Shown here piece by piece: positions 1 through 7,312 of a DNA stretch of 47,612 nucleotides. The stretch covers positions 1-47,612 of the forward strand of contig NZ_SMKT01000059.1 of the NCBI RefSeq assembly GCF_004348735.1. The letters are read 5' to 3'. The notes below the pieces were generated by a model. The model did not search any database. It was not told where the DNA came from and saw only the letters and a list, made by a program, of their open reading frames with translations. The position numbers and the translations under genes were made by a program. The stretch is from Actinomadura sp. KC06 (lineage in GTDB: Bacteria > Actinomycetota > Actinomycetes > Streptosporangiales > Streptosporangiaceae). Every line of letters begins with the position of its first letter. The first letter of the stretch is position 1.

Positions 1-1039
1 GCCCAGGGGCGGGCGTGAACGCGGTAGGGGCGCCTGGACCGGCGGCCATGGGACGCGGGGGCGCTCCCATAGGCGTCCGTGGCGGCATCGGCGGAGGCAT
101 CTGCGACGGGGGCGGCGGCATTCCGGCGGGTGGTGCGGCCTGTGGGGCGGGCCGCGGGAGGGGCGCTCCGAAGGCGAGTGCGCGGCCCTCGTCCACCATC
201 GAGGACGGCATGCGGCCGAGCAGCGGGCCGTCCTTGTCGAGGAGGCGTTGGAGGAGGTCTTTGGCCGTCGGACGGTGGGCCGGGTCTTTGGCGAAGGCGT
301 CGGCCATGATCTCGCGCAGCGATTCGGGGACGTTCGACAGGTCCGCTTCGTCGTAGACGATCCGCTGCATCACCTCGGAGGGCGAACCGTCCCCGAACGG
401 CGGCTCACCTGTGCCGGCGAACAGAATGGTGGACGCCCAAGCGAAAACGTCCGCGGGCTGGCCGATGCCGGTGCCGCTCAGCTGTTCGGGTGACTTGTAG
501 GACGGATCCTCGGTGATGTGCCCGCTGAAGGATGCGTTCACGGCCTCCAACGCATGGGCGATACCGAAATCGCTGAGGCGCGGCCCGTCCCGTCCCAGGA
601 GAACGTTCCCGGGTTTCAGGTTGTGGTGTAGCGCTCCGGCCCGGTGGACGGCCGCGAGAGCGATCGCCGTACCGACGGCCAAGCGCTCGACGACGGCAGC
701 GCCGCGCGGGCCCTCTTCGTCCACGAGCTGCTGGAGGGACGGCCCGTCCACCCACTGGCTCACCACGTACGGACGGTCGCCCTCCACGTCGGCGCTCAGG
801 ATCGCCGCCGTGCAGAAGCCGGAGACCTTCCTGGCGGAGGAGAACGCGTTCGCGAACCGCGACCTGGCGACGGGCTCGCCGCTGAGCCGCACGTGCAGGA
901 CCTTCACGGCGACGGGGCCGCCGACCGGGTCCCTGCCGAGGAAGACGGCGCCCTGCTCGCCGACGCCGAGCCGTCCCGTGATCTCGAACGCGCCGAGTCT
1001 TCGCGGGTCACCCGGCTGCAGGGGCAGCGCCTCGGGCAT
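1..1039 (-). CDS. Kinase-like protein, probable pseudokinase (3' end outside window)
   Basis: The reverse strand reads open from an ATG at 1039, with GGAGG 8 nt upstream, to the window edge (346 codons). The Ser/Thr kinase fold is clear: a glycine loop (GRLGVGEQG), the VAVK lysine (K46), and DFG (D157). Two key residues are replaced. The catalytic loop reads LHHNLKPGN, so the HRD aspartate is Asn140, and the helix-C glutamate position appears to be Ala65 in RFANAF. The activation segment and a DVFAWA-type helix F are present. A Pro/Met-rich tail follows from about residue 285, and any membrane or sensor domain lies outside the window. Kinases lacking the HRD Asp are usually inactive or act as scaffolds, so I call it a probable pseudokinase. 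Adjacency to the purine genes has no obvious functional meaning. Confidence 0.88.
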   Translation of the reverse strand, partial: MPEALPLQPGDPRRLGAFEITGRLGVGEQGAVFLGRDPVGGPVAVKVLHVRLSGEPVARSRFANAFSSARKVSGFCTAAILSADVEGDRPYVVSQWVDGPSLQQLVDEEGPRGAAVVERLAVGTAIALAAVHRAGALHHNLKPGNVLLGRDGPRLSDFGIAHALEAVNASFSGHITEDPSYKSPEQLSGTGIGQPADVFAWASTILFAGTGEPPFGDGSPSEVMQRIVYDEADLSNVPESLREIMADAFAKDPAHRPTAKDLLQRLLDKDGPLLGRMPSSMVDEGRALAFGAPLPRPAPQAAPPAGMPPPPSQMPPPMPPRTPMGAPPRPMAAGPGAPTAFTPAPG

Positions 1040-1059
1040 CTGACGAACCTCCGTGTCCT

Positions 1060-1078
1060 CCGGGGACGGCGTCCCCGG
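1060..1078. other. Perfect hairpin in the leader of the kinase-like gene
   Basis: CCGGGGAC and GTCCCCGG form an 8-bp perfect stem with a 3-nt loop. It lies just upstream of the Shine-Dalgarno sequence (1048-1052) of the leftward kinase-like gene. It could affect the leader mRNA, or it may be chance in GC-rich DNA. Confidence 0.35.
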
Positions 1079-1208
1079 CCTCCCCGTTCCCTTCACTCCC
1101 GCGGCCCCCCTGGCCTGGCGTCGGGTCCTTTTTACCGTCTGCGCGGCGCCGCGGCGCCATCGCGGGGCGGAGCGGTCCACCGGCCGCGACCCGGTAGCGT
1201 CGGTGGCG

Positions 1209-1673
1209 ATGTCGCGCAAACCGCTCACCCTCGCCGTTCTGAACGACCAGCGCGGCGCCCTCGGCCTGCCGACGTACACCGGCGCCGACGAACCCGCCGA
1301 GCTGCGTCGCGCGGCGCTGGAGACCGTGCTGGCCGGTATCGAGGCAGGAAGCGCCGAACCGTCCCGGCCGGTCGTGATGGGAGCGGTGCGGTTTCTGCTT
1401 GACCGGCTCGCCGAGCTCGCGCCCGGCCGTTCGGTGGAGGTTCGTGTTCCTCCTTATGCCGCCGTTCAATGCATCGACGGCCCGCACCATACCCGTGGAA
1501 CACCCCCGAATGTGGTGGAGATGGACGCCGCCGCTTGGATCCGTCTGGCCACCGGCCGGTTGGCCTGGGACGACGCCGTCGCGGACGGACGAGTCCGTGC
1601 CAGCGGCGCGCGCGCGGACCTGTCCGGCCATCTCCCACTGCCCCTCGACCGGGAGGTCACCGAACCCGGCTGA
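1209..1673 (+). CDS. Sterol carrier family (SCP2-like) protein
   Basis: A 154-residue protein starting MSRKPLTLAV at 1209; an upstream extension of the frame is not convincing. The family is recognised from the middle GRSVEVRVPPYAAVQCIDGP segment, the VVEMDAAAWIRLATGR block and the C-terminal VRASGARADLSGHLPL motif. These are characteristic of actinobacterial sterol-carrier-like domains, which also occur at the C-terminus of mycothiol-dependent isomerases. No signal peptide is seen, so it is probably cytosolic. A gene of this type commonly sits just upstream of purF in actinobacteria. The substrate is unknown, and binding of a hydrophobic ligand is family inference only. Confidence 0.8.
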   Translation: MSRKPLTLAVLNDQRGALGLPTYTGADEPAELRRAALETVLAGIEAGSAEPSRPVVMGAVRFLLDRLAELAPGRSVEVRVPPYAAVQCIDGPHHTRGTPPNVVEMDAAAWIRLATGRLAWDDAVADGRVRASGARADLSGHLPLPLDREVTEPG

Positions 1674-1764
1674 GCCGGATTACTGGCTTCGCGTCCAATT
1701 CGGGCTTGCCTGGACGGCACGGCACTGCCAGCGTGGGACCGGCCTGGGGCCTGGAGGTGATCCC

Positions 1765-2394
1765 GTGCTGATCGCGCAATGGACGTTCGACGTCGACACC
1801 GTGGACGGCCGCCGCGTCGCCGCCGCTGCCGGCGCCGGGCCCGCCGCCGAGCTGGACGAGACGGCCGAGATCGTCCCGGGGCGGGCCGGGGAGGCACTGT
1901 CGCTCGGCGGGAACGACGGCCGCGCGGTGATACCCGCGGCGCCCCAACTCGTCCTCAGCCAGATCTTCGGGTTCAGCTTGGCGTTCTTCGTCCAGGTCAC
2001 CGAGGAACCGAAAGGCGAATGGCGCAGCCTCCTCTACAAGCCCGTCGCCGAGAACGACGCGCGGGCCCTCGGCCTATGGCTGTATCCGGACGAGATGAGG
2101 GTCCGCGGGCAACTGTTCACCAACAACGGCCCGGACTACGTCGACAGCAACGCAAGGCTGACCGTGGGGGACTGGGCACACATCGCATTCACCGTGGACA
2201 CCGACGGCATGTACCTCTACGTCAACGGCAGTCTGGACGTAGGTGTGCCTCTGGAACACGCCGTTGTCACCCCTGCCGGGCCCATCTACCTGGGCAGCGA
2301 ACCCACGAAGCCTGGATTCGGTGGCCTGATGGACGATTTCCGCGTCTACGCGTCCGCGCTCGACGAAGAGGCAGTCCGCTCTCTAGCTGGCTGA
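1765..2394 (+). CDS. LamG/concanavalin A-like jellyroll protein
   Basis: The start is GTG at 1765, preceded by GGAGGTGA at 1753-1760, giving 209 aa. The whole chain looks like one LamG-type jellyroll: IAQWTFDVD at the N-terminus, GEALSLGG, GFSLAFFV, WAHIAFTVD, MYLYVNGSLD, and the terminal GLMDDFRVYASALDEEAV, which is the typical last strand and helix. Such domains bind carbohydrate or protein partners. There is no signal peptide or membrane segment, which is unusual because most bacterial LamG domains are part of exported proteins. Its role next to purF is unknown. Confidence 0.75.
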   Translation: MLIAQWTFDVDTVDGRRVAAAAGAGPAAELDETAEIVPGRAGEALSLGGNDGRAVIPAAPQLVLSQIFGFSLAFFVQVTEEPKGEWRSLLYKPVAENDARALGLWLYPDEMRVRGQLFTNNGPDYVDSNARLTVGDWAHIAFTVDTDGMYLYVNGSLDVGVPLEHAVVTPAGPIYLGSEPTKPGFGGLMDDFRVYASALDEEAVRSLAG

Positions 2395-2395
2395 C

Positions 2396-2767
2396 CTACG
2401 GGGTTCTGTCCGCTTGTGCGAAGGGGAACTCGCGTTCGACGCAGTCCCGCCGCGACGTGTCGTCCGGGTAGCGCGCCTCGTCGCCGCACTGGGCCGCCTT
2501 GCTCAGCAGGACGAAAAGCATCCCCGCGCCTATGAGGAGGGCGAGGGACGAGCAGATGACGCCCACGATCGCAGGACGCCGGTCCGCATCGCGACGGACG
2601 AGCGACACCGTCCCCAGGACGACCCCGACGAGCGCCGGGATCACGCCCGCCAGACAGAGGACGAGGCCCACCAGGCCCACGATTCCGAGCACCTGAGAAG
2701 CCCTCGCCAAGGTGCTCCGCTTGGGCGGGGCCGGCGGCGAATACGTCTGGTACCCGGGCAGCGTCAT
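2396..2767 (-). CDS. DUF4190-type small membrane protein
   Basis: The start is ATG at 2767, chosen because GGAGG lies 5 nt upstream; a longer frame to 2881 lacks such a site and runs into the purF promoter. The product is 123 aa. A Pro/Tyr-rich N-terminus (LPGYQTYSPPAPP) is followed by two hydrophobic segments (about residues 27-52 and 66-87) joined by a short basic loop (RRDADRRP), then a polar C-terminal tail with two Cys (QCGDEA, RRDCVE) that may form an external disulfide. This pattern matches the DUF4190 family common in actinobacteria. It is divergent from purF. No function is known. Confidence 0.72.
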   Translation of the reverse strand: MTLPGYQTYSPPAPPKRSTLARASQVLGIVGLVGLVLCLAGVIPALVGVVLGTVSLVRRDADRRPAIVGVICSSLALLIGAGMLFVLLSKAAQCGDEARYPDDTSRRDCVEREFPFAQADRTP

Positions 2768-2882
2768 GCGTTCCTCCACGTGTCGGTCACCAGATTCCCC
2801 CGCCTCACCTGATTCCCGTGGTTCCGCGGGGTAAAGGTCCGTTAAGGAGATACCGCCGATCGGAGCAGGTGAATCAGGCATC

Positions 2883-2888
2883 TAGACT
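2883..2888 (+). promoter_or_regulatory. Possible -10 element for a leaderless purF mRNA
   Basis: TAGACT fits TANNNT and ends 7 nt before the GTG at 2896. No Shine-Dalgarno sequence is near any purF start, so a leaderless transcript beginning at or near that GTG is plausible. I see no good -35 element. Confidence 0.4.
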
Positions 2889-2895
2889 GATGAAC

Positions 2896-4350
2896 GTGCC
2901 TCTCCGTGACGGACGTCTGAGCCACGACATCGATCCCACCGACCGCCCCCCGCAGGACGCGTGCGGGGTCTTCGGCGTCTGGGTCCCGGCGGACCAGGCG
3001 TCCCGGGCCGAGGTGAGCAAGCTCACCTACTACGGCCTGTACGCGCTCCAGCACCGCGGGCAGGAGTCCGCGGGCATCGCCGTGAGCGACGGCTCCCGCA
3101 TCGTCGTGTTCAAGGACATGGGCCTCGTCGCCCAGGTCTTCGACGAATCGGTCCTGAACACCCTCCGCGGCCACATCGCCGTGGGGCACTGCCGCTACTC
3201 GACGACGGGCTCGCCCACGTGGGAGAACGCGCAGCCCACGTTCCGGTCGTCGGACGCGGGCGGGCTGGCGCTCGTCCACAACGGCAACCTGATCAACACC
3301 CTGGACCTGGCCAAGCGGCTGGAGCCCGGCGTGCTGACCGCCACGACCGACACCGAGGTCCTGACCGCCCTGCTCGCCGACGGCGGCGAGGGCGGCCCGC
3401 TGGCGGCGGCCCGGGAGATCCTTCCCGCCACCCGCGGCGCGTACTCCCTGGTCTTCATGGACGAGGGCACCCTGTACGCGGCCCGCGACCCGGAGGGCGT
3501 CCGGCCGCTGGTCCTCGGCGCGCTGGAAGACCGCGGCTGGGTCGTGGCGTCCGAGACCGCCGGGCTCGACATCGTCGGCGCCCGCTTCGTCCGCGAGATC
3601 GAGCCGGGCGAGATGGTCGCGATCGACGGCGGCGGCGTGCGGTCCGAGCGGTTCGCCGAGCCGCGGCCGAAGGGCTGCCTGTTCGAGTACGTGTACCTGG
3701 CGCGGCCCGACACCTCGATCGCCGGACGCAGCGTCCAGGCCACCCGCGTGGAGGTCGGGCGGCGGCTGGCCCGTGAGCACCCCGTCGAGGCCGACCTGGT
3801 CATCCCGACGCCGGAGTCGGGCACCCCGGCCGCGATCGGCTACGCGGAGGCGTCCGGCATCCCCTACGGCCAGGGCCTGGTGAAGAACTCCTACGTCGGC
3901 CGGACGTTCATCCAGCCGTCCCAGACGATCCGCCAGCTCGGCATCCGGCTCAAGCTCAACCCGCTGCGCGAGGCGATCGAGGGCAAGCGGCTGATCGTGG
4001 TGGACGACTCGATCGTCCGCGGCAACACCCAGCGCGCGATCGTCGGGATGCTGCGGGACGCGGGCGCCGCCGAGGTCCACGTGCGGATCTCCAGCCCGCC
4101 CGTCTCCTGGCCGTGCTTCTACGGGATCGACTTCGCCACCCGCGCCGAGCTGATCGCCGGGAACCTGTCGGTCGCGGAGATCCGCGACTCCATCGGCGCC
4201 GACTCGCTCGGCTACATCTCCCTGGACGAGCTCATCTCCGCGTCGCACATCGCCAAGGAGAACCTCTGCCGGGCGTGCTTCGACGGCGTCTACCCCATCC
4301 CGGTCGACCAGGACGCACGCGGCAAGCACCTCCTGGAAATCACCCGATGA
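2896..4350 (+). CDS. purF: Amidophosphoribosyltransferase
   Basis: PurF catalyses the first committed step of purine synthesis: PRPP plus glutamine gives phosphoribosylamine. The N-terminal glutamine amidotransferase starts at the catalytic Cys in DACGVFGVW, which becomes residue 1 after propeptide cleavage in this class. Then come YALQHRGQESAGI, HCRYSTTG and LVHNGNL. The C-terminal phosphoribosyltransferase domain has the PRPP motif VVDDSIVRGNT. The Cys-rich C-terminus (ENLCRACFDG) fits the Fe-S type of PurF. The product is 484 aa from GTG 2896 (VPLRDGRLSHD), which matches where actinobacterial homologues begin. ATG 2890 or GTG 2869 in the same frame are alternatives without a clear ribosome binding site. 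The stop overlaps purM by 4 nt (ATGA), so the two are translationally coupled. Confidence 0.96.
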   Translation: MPLRDGRLSHDIDPTDRPPQDACGVFGVWVPADQASRAEVSKLTYYGLYALQHRGQESAGIAVSDGSRIVVFKDMGLVAQVFDESVLNTLRGHIAVGHCRYSTTGSPTWENAQPTFRSSDAGGLALVHNGNLINTLDLAKRLEPGVLTATTDTEVLTALLADGGEGGPLAAAREILPATRGAYSLVFMDEGTLYAARDPEGVRPLVLGALEDRGWVVASETAGLDIVGARFVREIEPGEMVAIDGGGVRSERFAEPRPKGCLFEYVYLARPDTSIAGRSVQATRVEVGRRLAREHPVEADLVIPTPESGTPAAIGYAEASGIPYGQGLVKNSYVGRTFIQPSQTIRQLGIRLKLNPLREAIEGKRLIVVDDSIVRGNTQRAIVGMLRDAGAAEVHVRISSPPVSWPCFYGIDFATRAELIAGNLSVAEIRDSIGADSLGYISLDELISASHIAKENLCRACFDGVYPIPVDQDARGKHLLEITR

Positions 4351-5372
4351 CGTCCTACGAGGACGCCGGGGTCGACATAGCGGCGGGTGAACGCGCCGTA
4401 GAGCTGATGAAGTCCCGGGTGGCGCGTTCACGGCGTCCAGAGGTCGTGGACGACGTCAGCGGGTTCGCGGGCCTTTTCGATGCGTCCGCGCTTGCGCGCT
4501 ACAGGCGTCCCTTGCTGGCCACGTCCACGGACGGCGTCGGAACCAAGGTCGACCTGGCGCGTCGGCTCGGCGTGTACGACACGGTCGGGCACGACCTGGT
4601 CGGCATGGTCATCGACGACCTCGCCGTATGCGGCGCCGAACCGCTGTTCATGACCGACTACATCGCCTGCGGAAAAGTCGTCCCGGAACGGATCGCCGAC
4701 ATCGTCGGCGGTATCGCGGACGCCTGCGCCCTGGCCGGCTGCGCGCTCGTGGGCGGCGAGACCGCCGAACATCCCGGCCTCCTGGAATCGGACGAGTTCG
4801 ACCTGGCGGGCGCTGGGACGGGCGTCGTCGAAGCCGACGAGGTCCTAGGCCCCGACCGCGTTCGCGTAGGGGACGCCGTTCTGGCTATGGCGTCGTCCGG
4901 GATCCACTCCAACGGGTACTCGCTCGTCCGCCACATCCTGGCCACGACCGACCTGGACCTCGAATCCCAGCCTGCGGACCTTGACCGTCCCCTCGGTGAG
5001 GCGCTTCTCACTCCGACACGCATCTACGCCAAGGACTGCCTCGCACTGACGGGCACCGGCGGTGTACGTGCGTTCGCTCACATCACGGGCGGCGGTCTGG
5101 CGGCGAACCTGGCCCGTTCACTGCCCCCGACCATGGACGCCGTACTGAACCGCGCCTCCTGGGAGACACCGGCCCTGTTCCGCGTCCTGCAGGCTCATGG
5201 GGACGTCTCTCAGCCCGACATGGACAAGACGTTCAACATGGGCGTCGGAATGGCCGCCATCGTGTCCCCGGACGCCGCCGACGAGGCCCTTCGCGTCCTG
5301 GCGTCCCGCGGCGTCGCCGCCTGGCATCTAGGCGAGATCACCACGGGCACCGGCAAGGCCACCCTCGTCTGA
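4347..5372 (+). CDS. purM: Phosphoribosylformylglycinamidine cyclo-ligase (AIR synthetase)
   Basis: PurM converts FGAM to AIR using ATP, the fifth step of purine synthesis. The product is 341 aa, normal for the family, and starts MTSYEDAGVDIAAGERAV at the ATGA overlap with purF. Family motifs are STDGVGTK, GHDLVGMVIDDLAVCGAEPLF, ALVGGETAEHPG, SSGIHSNGYSLVR, the ITGGG segment, and MDKTFNMGVGM near the C-terminus. The purF-purM pair is the usual actinobacterial arrangement. The stop codon lies in the first unit of an 18-nt tandem duplication (5363-5398). Confidence 0.96.
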   Translation: MTSYEDAGVDIAAGERAVELMKSRVARSRRPEVVDDVSGFAGLFDASALARYRRPLLATSTDGVGTKVDLARRLGVYDTVGHDLVGMVIDDLAVCGAEPLFMTDYIACGKVVPERIADIVGGIADACALAGCALVGGETAEHPGLLESDEFDLAGAGTGVVEADEVLGPDRVRVGDAVLAMASSGIHSNGYSLVRHILATTDLDLESQPADLDRPLGEALLTPTRIYAKDCLALTGTGGVRAFAHITGGGLAANLARSLPPTMDAVLNRASWETPALFRVLQAHGDVSQPDMDKTFNMGVGMAAIVSPDAADEALRVLASRGVAAWHLGEITTGTGKATLV

Positions 5373-5398
5373 TCCGCGAAACTCGTCTGACCCGCGAA
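5363..5398 (+). repeat. 18-nt tandem duplication across the purM stop
   Basis: The unit (C/A)CTCGTCTGA(T/C)CCGCGAA occurs twice head to tail, at 5363-5380 and 5381-5398, with two differences. The first unit includes the TGA of purM, and the second carries a spare copy of the same codons. It looks like a slippage duplication with no coding effect. Confidence 0.7.
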
Positions 5399-5406
5399 CC
5401 GGACCA

Positions 5407-5424
5407 GCGTGATGATGATCACGC
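5407..5424. terminator. Hairpin downstream of purFM (terminator or operator)
   Basis: GCGTGAT-GATG-ATCACGC is a perfect 7-bp stem with a 4-nt loop, 35 nt after the purM stop. No T-run follows. The 150 bp between it and the next hairpin shows no gene. Confidence 0.4.
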
Positions 5425-5574
5425 CCGTCCGGCGACGCACGCCCACAGCTCACGGCCGCCCGTGGTCGGGGCTGAGGACCCCGCTGAGCGCCTCTTGGGC
5501 CCCAGAGCTCACACGAGTACCAACGGGCGTCCAACGTGGCTCACGGGCCCGTTCAGCGGCCCTGCATGACAAAC

Positions 5575-5602
5575 GCCACTGCCCGATGTCGCGGGCAGTG
5601 GC
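5575..5602. terminator. Bidirectional terminator between purM and the DUF3073 gene
   Basis: GCCACTGCCC at 5575-5584 pairs perfectly with GGGCAGTGGC at 5593-5602 (10 bp, 8-nt loop). It lies 14 nt beyond the stop of the leftward DUF3073 gene and downstream of rightward purM. The position between convergent genes and the stem strength support a terminator, with no U-tract, as is common in actinobacteria. Confidence 0.75.
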
Positions 5603-5616
5603 GCAGTGTCAGCCGG

Positions 5617-5823
5617 TCAACCGGAGGTTCCGTCCTTGCGGTCCTCCGTGCCGTAATCGTCGGCGTAGTCGGCGTACTTCTCGGCGAGCTCGTCGTAGGA
5701 GTCGTCCCCCGCGTCGTCGACTCCCAATTCGCTCTTCAGGCGGTCGAGGTCCGTGTTGCCGCTGTTGTACTTGAGCTGTCGGGCAACCTTTACCTGCTTG
5801 GCCTTGGCTCGGCCGCGACCCAT
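5617..5823 (-). CDS. DUF3073 protein
   Basis: A 68-residue protein starting MGRGRAKAKQVKVARQLKY at 5823, the invariant N-terminus of DUF3073. The frame extends upstream but is not conserved in character. The N-terminal third is strongly basic and the C-terminus acidic (YDELAEKYADYADDYG). It is found in nearly all actinobacteria next to purM, as here, though read convergently. No biochemical function is established. The basic N-terminus would suit RNA or ribosome binding, which is speculation. Confidence 0.92.
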   Translation of the reverse strand: MGRGRAKAKQVKVARQLKYNSGNTDLDRLKSELGVDDAGDDSYDELAEKYADYADDYGTEDRKDGTSG

Positions 5824-6025
5824 TGGCTCGACCCCCTCGATGGTCAGGGCTTTCGTGGGCCCATCAACGCGCGCGTGTACCACACGAACCGGTGCCTGAT
5901 GAGCCATGCGTCAGTCACGGGTACAACCGTACCCGTTTTGCGCCCGGCTCGGTACATCGACGGTACGTGGCGGCGCTTCTGTTGCTGATAACAACAGTGT
6001 ATCCGGTGGTCACGAGTACGCACTA
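5824..6025. other. Promoter region of the DUF3073 gene with two inverted repeats
   Basis: No convincing gene is seen. ACGGGTAC-AACC-GTACCCGT (5917-5936) is a perfect 8-bp inverted repeat followed by TTTT, about 95 nt upstream of the DUF3073 start. CTGTTG-CTGATAA-CAACAG (5979-5997) is a perfect 6-bp repeat. Both could be operators or leader hairpins of the DUF3073 transcript. Confidence 0.45.
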
Positions 6026-6067
6026 AGGCCGCCGTAGGAGGGCCCTAGGGCTCCCTCACGGCGGCCT
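6026..6067. terminator. Terminator of the amino acid dehydrogenase gene
   Basis: AGGCCGCCGT at 6026-6035 pairs with ACGGCGGCCT at 6058-6067, with inner pairing around GGAG/CTCC. It lies about 80 nt past the stop of the leftward dehydrogenase gene. Confidence 0.7.
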
Positions 6068-6146
6068 CAGCCGGTTCGACGCGTTCGATAGGTTCGGCGG
6101 GGTTGGCGGGTTTCGACGGGCTTTCGGGGACCGGTTCCAGCCCGTT

Positions 6147-7229
6147 TCAGAGCAGGATGCCGCGCAGCCTCCCGACTTCGGACATCCGGCGTTCGGCGAG
6201 GCGGTCGGCGGCCACGGCCGGCGGGACGCCCTCGTCGGCGGCCAGCGCGAAGATCTTCAAGGTGGTGTTGTAGATCCCGGTGGCGCGGGCCTTGGCGCGG
6301 TCGAAGTTGAAGCCGCCGATCTCGTCCGCGACCTGGATCACACCGCCGGAGTTCACCACGTAGTCGGGCGCGTACAGGACGCCGTGGTCGGCGAGGCTCT
6401 TCTCCACGCCGGTGTGGGCGAGTTGGTTGTTCGCGGCCCCGCACACCACCTTGGACGCCAGTACGGGCACGGTGTCGTCGTTCAGGGAGCCACCGAGCGC
6501 GCACGGCGCGTACACGTCGAGTTCGGTGCGGACCATCGTGTCCGTATCCGCGACGACCTCGACTTCGGGATGCGCCGACCGGACCCGGTCGACGGCGGAC
6601 TGGTTCACATCGCAGATGACGACGTCGGCGCCGTCCTCACGGAGGTGCTCCACCAGGCGGTGGCCGACCTTCCCGACGCCTTCGACGCCGACGCGCTTGC
6701 CGCGGAGTGTGGGCGCCCCCCACATGGTCTTCGCCGCAGCGCGCATGCCCTGGAACACGCCGAACGCGGTGAGGATGGACGAGTCGCCCGCACCGCCGTG
6801 CGCGACCGTCCGGCCGGTGACGAACTGGCTCTCCCGAGCCACGATGTCCATGTCCTCGCTGAACGTGCCGACGTCGCACGCGGTGTAGTACCTGCCGTTC
6901 AGCGACTGGACGAACCGTCCGTACGCCCTCAGCATCGCCTCGGACTTGTCGATGGCCGGGTCGCCGATGATGACGGCCTTGCCACCGCCGAGGTCCAGCC
7001 CGGCCAGGGCGTTCTTGTACGCCATGCCGCGGGACAGGTTCAGCACGTCGGCGAGGGCCTCTTCCTCGGTCCCGTAGGGGTAGAAGCGGGTGCCTCCCAG
7101 GGACGGGCCTAGCGCGGTGGAGTAGATCGCGATGATCGCGCGCAGGCCGCTGGCCTCGTCTTGGCAGAAGACGACCTGCTCGTGACGGGGTTCGGTGCCC
7201 TTGTGGGGCGCCCCGAAGACATTAGGCAC
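6147..7229 (-). CDS. vdh: Leu/Val/Phe dehydrogenase (NAD-dependent)
   Basis: Oxidative deamination of branched-chain amino acids to 2-oxo acids plus ammonia. The product is 360 aa, as expected. The N-terminal substrate domain has GPSLGGTRFYPY, the catalytic-lysine motif LDLGGGKAVI, and YYTACDVGT. The C-terminal Rossmann domain has VEGVGKVGHRLVEHL (GxGxxG) followed by ICDVNQ, and later VCGAANNQL and YAPDYVVNSGG. The start is GTG at 7229 with GAGGAGGGC upstream. It lies in the place held by valine dehydrogenase (vdh) between DUF3073 and bldC in Streptomyces, hence the symbol. Leu versus Val preference cannot be read from the sequence. Confidence 0.9.
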   Translation of the reverse strand: MPNVFGAPHKGTEPRHEQVVFCQDEASGLRAIIAIYSTALGPSLGGTRFYPYGTEEEALADVLNLSRGMAYKNALAGLDLGGGKAVIIGDPAIDKSEAMLRAYGRFVQSLNGRYYTACDVGTFSEDMDIVARESQFVTGRTVAHGGAGDSSILTAFGVFQGMRAAAKTMWGAPTLRGKRVGVEGVGKVGHRLVEHLREDGADVVICDVNQSAVDRVRSAHPEVEVVADTDTMVRTELDVYAPCALGGSLNDDTVPVLASKVVCGAANNQLAHTGVEKSLADHGVLYAPDYVVNSGGVIQVADEIGGFNFDRAKARATGIYNTTLKIFALAADEGVPPAVAADRLAERRMSEVGRLRGILL

Positions 7230-7312
7230 GGTAGTGCCCTCCTCTCTGTCTCTAAGATCAGCCTAGGGCGCGTGATGCCACCGCGCCCGGCCGAATCTCA
7301 TGTCACGATGCG

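Noticed and set aside
2842..4431. A 529-codon leftward open frame
   Set aside because: It is antisense to purF, whose motifs are unmistakable.
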